DNA from: Armatimonadota bacterium
GTDB lineage: Bacteria > Armatimonadota > Fimbriimonadia > Fimbriimonadales > Fimbriimonadaceae
Reading direction: 5' to 3'
Assembly (NCBI GenBank): GCA_016125185.1
Contig: WGMG01000006.1
Coordinates: 682,001-746,000 of the forward strand
DNA: 64,000 nt
Both the position numbers and the translations under genes were made by a program. Shown here piece after piece: positions 61,185 to 64,000 of the stretch (position 1 is its first letter; the number at the start of each line of letters is the position of its first letter). Under the pieces are notes generated by a model. The model did not search any database. It saw only the letters and a list, made by a program, of their open reading frames with translations, and was not told the DNA's origin.

Positions 61185-63323
61185 ATGGTCGGGATTGCGC
61201 TCGCCCTTTTTACCATTGCTCAAGTCGGCCTGTACCGGGTTGCCGACAAGTTGCCCGATGTCATGCGAGAGTCTTCGCCAGCGGAGGTCCATCTCGCGGG
61301 CTACATCGGTCAGCGCATCGCTGATAGCGAGGTCAACCGTTTGCGCACGGTTGACCTCAAGCCCCTGCTGGAAGGGTTTCACCATCGACCGGGGAGCCAT
61401 CCTTGGATCGGCGAGCACATCGGCAAATGGATCCATGCCGCGACGCTGGCTTGGGCGAATACAAGAGATTTTGAGCTGAAGACTAAGCTCGATTCGGCGG
61501 TGAAGGAGCTGATCTCTTGTCAGGAACCCGACGGCTACCTGGGTACCTACACGCCGGACAAGCGCTTTGGGCTGTATGAGAACGCCGACTGGGATGTGTG
61601 GGTGCACAAGTACGATCTAATCGGTCTGCTGACCTACTACCGGTTTACCGGTTACAAGTCGGCGCTGGATTGCAGTCGAAAGATCGGCGACCTCATGATC
61701 GCGACTTTCGGTCCCGGCAAGAAAAGCATTCTGTCGGCGGGAACGCACATGGGCATGGCGGCGACCAGCATTTTGGAGCCGATGACATTGCTTTATCGCC
61801 ATACCGGCGAAGCCAAGTATCTCGACTTTGCCAAGTACATTGTGAGTTCATGGGAGGAGCCAGGCGGGCCGAAGATCATGTCCACCTTGGAGGCGGGAAA
61901 GCCGATCGACCAGGTCGGGAACGGCAAAGCCTACGAGATGCTTTCGAATCTGGTTGGCTTGTGCGAACTGGCGCGAGCAACCGGCGAGAAACGCTATCTT
62001 CACGTGGCCGAACTGGCGTGGGCCGACATTGTCAAGCACGAACTGTACATCACGGGGACGGCCAGCTACTACGAGCATTTTCACCCGGGTACCGACCTGC
62101 CCAACCAAACCTCCAAGAACGTCGGCGAGACGTGCGTGACAGTGACGTGGATGCAACTATGCCAACAGCTTTTGCGCCTCACTGGCGAGGCCAAATACGC
62201 GGAAGAATTTGAGCGATCGGAATACAACCACCTTGCCGCCGCGCAAAAGCCGGATGGAAGCGCCTGGTGCTATTACACATCGTTGGAAGGGAAGAAGCCG
62301 TACACCACCGAGACCTGCTGTTGCCTGTCAAGCGGGCCGAGGGGGATGGCGATCATTCCCGAGACGGCGTACTTGACGGGATCCCTCGATGGGCAGAACA
62401 CTATCTTCGTGAACACCCTTGAGACCAGCCACGCCACGGTGAACCTGCCTGGATCGACGACCACGGTCGATCAGCAGTCGAGCTTTCCCAACGCAGGAAA
62501 GTCGAACATCACCTTTGCCACCCACTTTAAGGCAGAGACTCCAATGGGCGCGGCGAAGTTGGCGATCCGTATTCCGAAGTGGGCGACGAACTTCCGCGCC
62601 GATGTTCCCGGCACGATTCGTAACGGGTGGTATGTCATCAAGCCCAAGCGAGAGGTCACGTTGCGAGTTCATCTTTCGTTTGACATGCCATTGGTCAAGA
62701 ACGAGTCAATGATTGGTGGCGAGACCTATTTGGCGTGGACCAAAGGACCGTTTGTGCTTTGCAAAGACATGAGCAAGGCGGCGGATGACGGTCTTGTTCG
62801 GTTTGCCGACATCGTCGATGACCGCTATCGAATCTGGCTTCCGACTCAACCGTTGGCGACCTCGGCCTTCCAGGATGCGAAGGAGTCAAGATCGGTGGAA
62901 GGCAATGTGGACGGCTCCATTTGCGATGGCGATCCGGGAACCTTCGTGGTGACGTTTGACGGGAAGAAGCACGAATCTGCTTGGTTTGCCTTGAACCTGG
63001 AGTCTCCGGTAGAGGTCAGCCACTTCGAGTTTGTGCTGGGCGGGCTGTTTCACGACGGCGGATGGTTTGACTCATCAGTTGAACCGCCAAAGTTTGAGGT
63101 TCAGATCGCAAAGGACGGCAAGTGGATGACGATTGCACCGGTGGTCGGGTATCCGAAGACCACGGCGACGGATCGAGGGAGCCTGAAGGCGGGAGACGCC
63201 TTTAAGGTCGATATGCTGAAAAGCCTGAAGGTGTATGGCGTTCGGGTGATTGGGACGCCGGCCTGTGGCGACAATCCTCTGCAGTCGTTCGCGTCGTGCG
63301 GCGAGTTGATCGCCCGGCCATAA
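61185..63323 (+). CDS. GH127-type beta-L-arabinofuranosidase (DUF1680)
   Basis: 712 residues. A weak signal peptide (MVGIALALFTIAQ), then the (alpha/alpha)6 catalytic domain (about 30-420) with HPWIGEHIGKWIHAATLAWA, QEPDGYLGTY, YYEHFHPGTD, GETCVTVTWMQLCQQLLRLTGEAKYAEEFERSEYNHL and ETCCCLSSGPRG; the Cys cluster matches the zinc/cysteine nucleophile centre of GH127. Beta domains follow, and the last 120 residues resemble an F5/8 (CBM32-like) module. Cleaves beta-L-arabinofuranose from plant glycoproteins or arabinans by family analogy. Confidence 0.87.
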   Translation: MVGIALALFTIAQVGLYRVADKLPDVMRESSPAEVHLAGYIGQRIADSEVNRLRTVDLKPLLEGFHHRPGSHPWIGEHIGKWIHAATLAWANTRDFELKTKLDSAVKELISCQEPDGYLGTYTPDKRFGLYENADWDVWVHKYDLIGLLTYYRFTGYKSALDCSRKIGDLMIATFGPGKKSILSAGTHMGMAATSILEPMTLLYRHTGEAKYLDFAKYIVSSWEEPGGPKIMSTLEAGKPIDQVGNGKAYEMLSNLVGLCELARATGEKRYLHVAELAWADIVKHELYITGTASYYEHFHPGTDLPNQTSKNVGETCVTVTWMQLCQQLLRLTGEAKYAEEFERSEYNHLAAAQKPDGSAWCYYTSLEGKKPYTTETCCCLSSGPRGMAIIPETAYLTGSLDGQNTIFVNTLETSHATVNLPGSTTTVDQQSSFPNAGKSNITFATHFKAETPMGAAKLAIRIPKWATNFRADVPGTIRNGWYVIKPKREVTLRVHLSFDMPLVKNESMIGGETYLAWTKGPFVLCKDMSKAADDGLVRFADIVDDRYRIWLPTQPLATSAFQDAKESRSVEGNVDGSICDGDPGTFVVTFDGKKHESAWFALNLESPVEVSHFEFVLGGLFHDGGWFDSSVEPPKFEVQIAKDGKWMTIAPVVGYPKTTATDRGSLKAGDAFKVDMLKSLKVYGVRVIGTPACGDNPLQSFASCGELIARP

Positions 63324-63370
63324 GTCTTGATCAATTTAGTCCACATGAGCGTCAATATAAATGAGGAATA

Positions 63371-63604
63371 ATGATAAGGATGGCGAGTTCCAATCTACAC
63401 ATTGAAGACCTTGATGACAAGGTTCCGGAGGCAGTTCGAATGGCTGTCCGCGAGGCGTATCTTCATCATTTTCAAGAGGGACGTGTACTCATCATTTCAA
63501 AAGACGGCCAATTGTTGCAGAGACAACTTGGAAAGGACGATGTTGTGCTCAAGAGCCTGCCTCCTCGTCGAAAGGTGATGTTGGTAAAGAAGCCAGCAAG
63601 TTAA
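63371..63604 (+). CDS. putative antitoxin
   Basis: 77 residues, small and charged, with no recognised DNA-binding motif. SD GAGGA lies 4 bases before ATG 63371. Its stop overlaps the next start (TAATG), the usual order antitoxin then toxin. Calling it an antitoxin rests on size, coupling and the P-loop partner. Confidence 0.55.
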   Translation: MIRMASSNLHIEDLDDKVPEAVRMAVREAYLHHFQEGRVLIISKDGQLLQRQLGKDDVVLKSLPPRRKVMLVKKPAS

Positions 63605-64000
63605 TGGACCTTTCTGTTCCACGGTTACGAATGATTGCCGGGCCAAACGGCTCCGGCAAATCCACTATCAAGAAGAAGCTCGACGACTTGAAGGGTTCGC
63701 TTGGGGATTTGATCGTGACTTTCGTAAATGCAGACGAGATTCAGGACCAATTTCGCCAATTTGGAATTCTCGATTTCTCTCAGTTCGGCCTCTCGATCGA
63801 CATTGATGATCTGCGCGACTTTATGGAGCAAAGTACACAGTTGCGCCGCTCGGAAACCTCTGTCCAGGCCCTGGAGCTTTCATTGGAGGGCGACCGTCTT
63901 TCGATAGGCAAAGGTGAACCTAACGGCTACTTCGCTGCTACCATTGCTGACTTTGTTCGCTCACGACTTTTAAAAGAAGGCAAGTCGTTCACGTGCGAAA
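63604..64000 (+). CDS. zeta-toxin-like P-loop kinase (3' end beyond window)
   Basis: At least 132 residues, cut by the window edge. IAGPNGSGKS (Walker A, about 11-20), then VNADEI and a variable region up to FTCE. This is the N-terminus of zeta-toxin/UDP-N-acetylglucosamine kinase-like proteins, which block cell-wall synthesis. Coupled to the 77-residue gene before it. The catalytic Asp and later motifs lie outside the window, so toxicity is not shown. Confidence 0.75.
   Translation, partial: MDLSVPRLRMIAGPNGSGKSTIKKKLDDLKGSLGDLIVTFVNADEIQDQFRQFGILDFSQFGLSIDIDDLRDFMEQSTQLRRSETSVQALELSLEGDRLSIGKGEPNGYFAATIADFVRSRLLKEGKSFTCE

Overview
This is a 64 kb stretch of bacterial chromosome with moderately high GC content and dense coding on both strands. 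There is no phage, plasmid or integron backbone. Three secreted proteins end in PEP-CTERM sorting tails, GTG and TTG starts are common, and secreted glycan-degrading enzymes are numerous. The ATP synthase cluster is incomplete and several start codons look leaderless. Together these fit a free-living heterotroph of the Armatimonadota (Fimbriimonas-like). That placement is inferred from gene style, with no marker-gene comparison behind it.

Layout. 0.5-3.5 kb: HEAT-like protein, a zinc-less sirtuin and a DEAD-box helicase. 3.6-7.4 kb: a GH4 glycosidase, a 192-bp tandem repeat array and cysE-cysK. 7.6-9.5 kb: tRNA-Asp, tRNA-Phe, an SLBB export-type protein and a VanX-like dipeptidase. 9.4-14.1 kb: an operon of three unknown membrane-anchored paralogues plus a small membrane protein. 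14.9-16.2 kb: a pair of related unknown proteins. 16.2-17.8 kb: rpsB-tsf. 18-28 kb: mixed housekeeping and unknown genes (PEP-CTERM protein, esterase, DinB, aat, TrmH, two tandem Tat-type phosphoesterases, Gfo/Idh/MocA oxidoreductase). 28.5-32 kb: GH78-like enzyme and a TIM-barrel hydrolase. 32.3-41.6 kb: kbl, an outer-membrane-like protein, a MetH C-terminal half, a giant PA14/propeller/DUF1080 protein, corA and a PEP-CTERM protein. 41.7-47.3 kb: ATP synthase genes atpZ-I-B-E-F-H-A-G, without atpD and atpC. 47.4-49.2 kb: YjbR, a P-loop kinase-like protein and a REP-associated transposase with its REPs. 49.2-56 kb: ispDF, PIN-TRAM, transglutaminase, topA and GNAT. 56-61 kb: small and unknown genes, EVE, DMP19 and a PEP-CTERM protein. 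61.2-63.3 kb: GH127. 63.4 kb to the end: a probable toxin-antitoxin pair cut by the window edge.

How the genes connect. The glycoside hydrolases (GH4, GH78-like, TIM-barrel, GH127, DUF1080) and the oxidoreductase point to use of plant or microbial polysaccharides. cysE/cysK make cysteine and the MetH half belongs to B12-dependent methionine synthesis. The most unusual items are the three-paralogue operon, the MetH half, the two-helix ATP synthase b subunit with a split operon, the RAYT/REP unit, the repeat array and promoters whose -10 boxes end 6-8 bases before the start codon.
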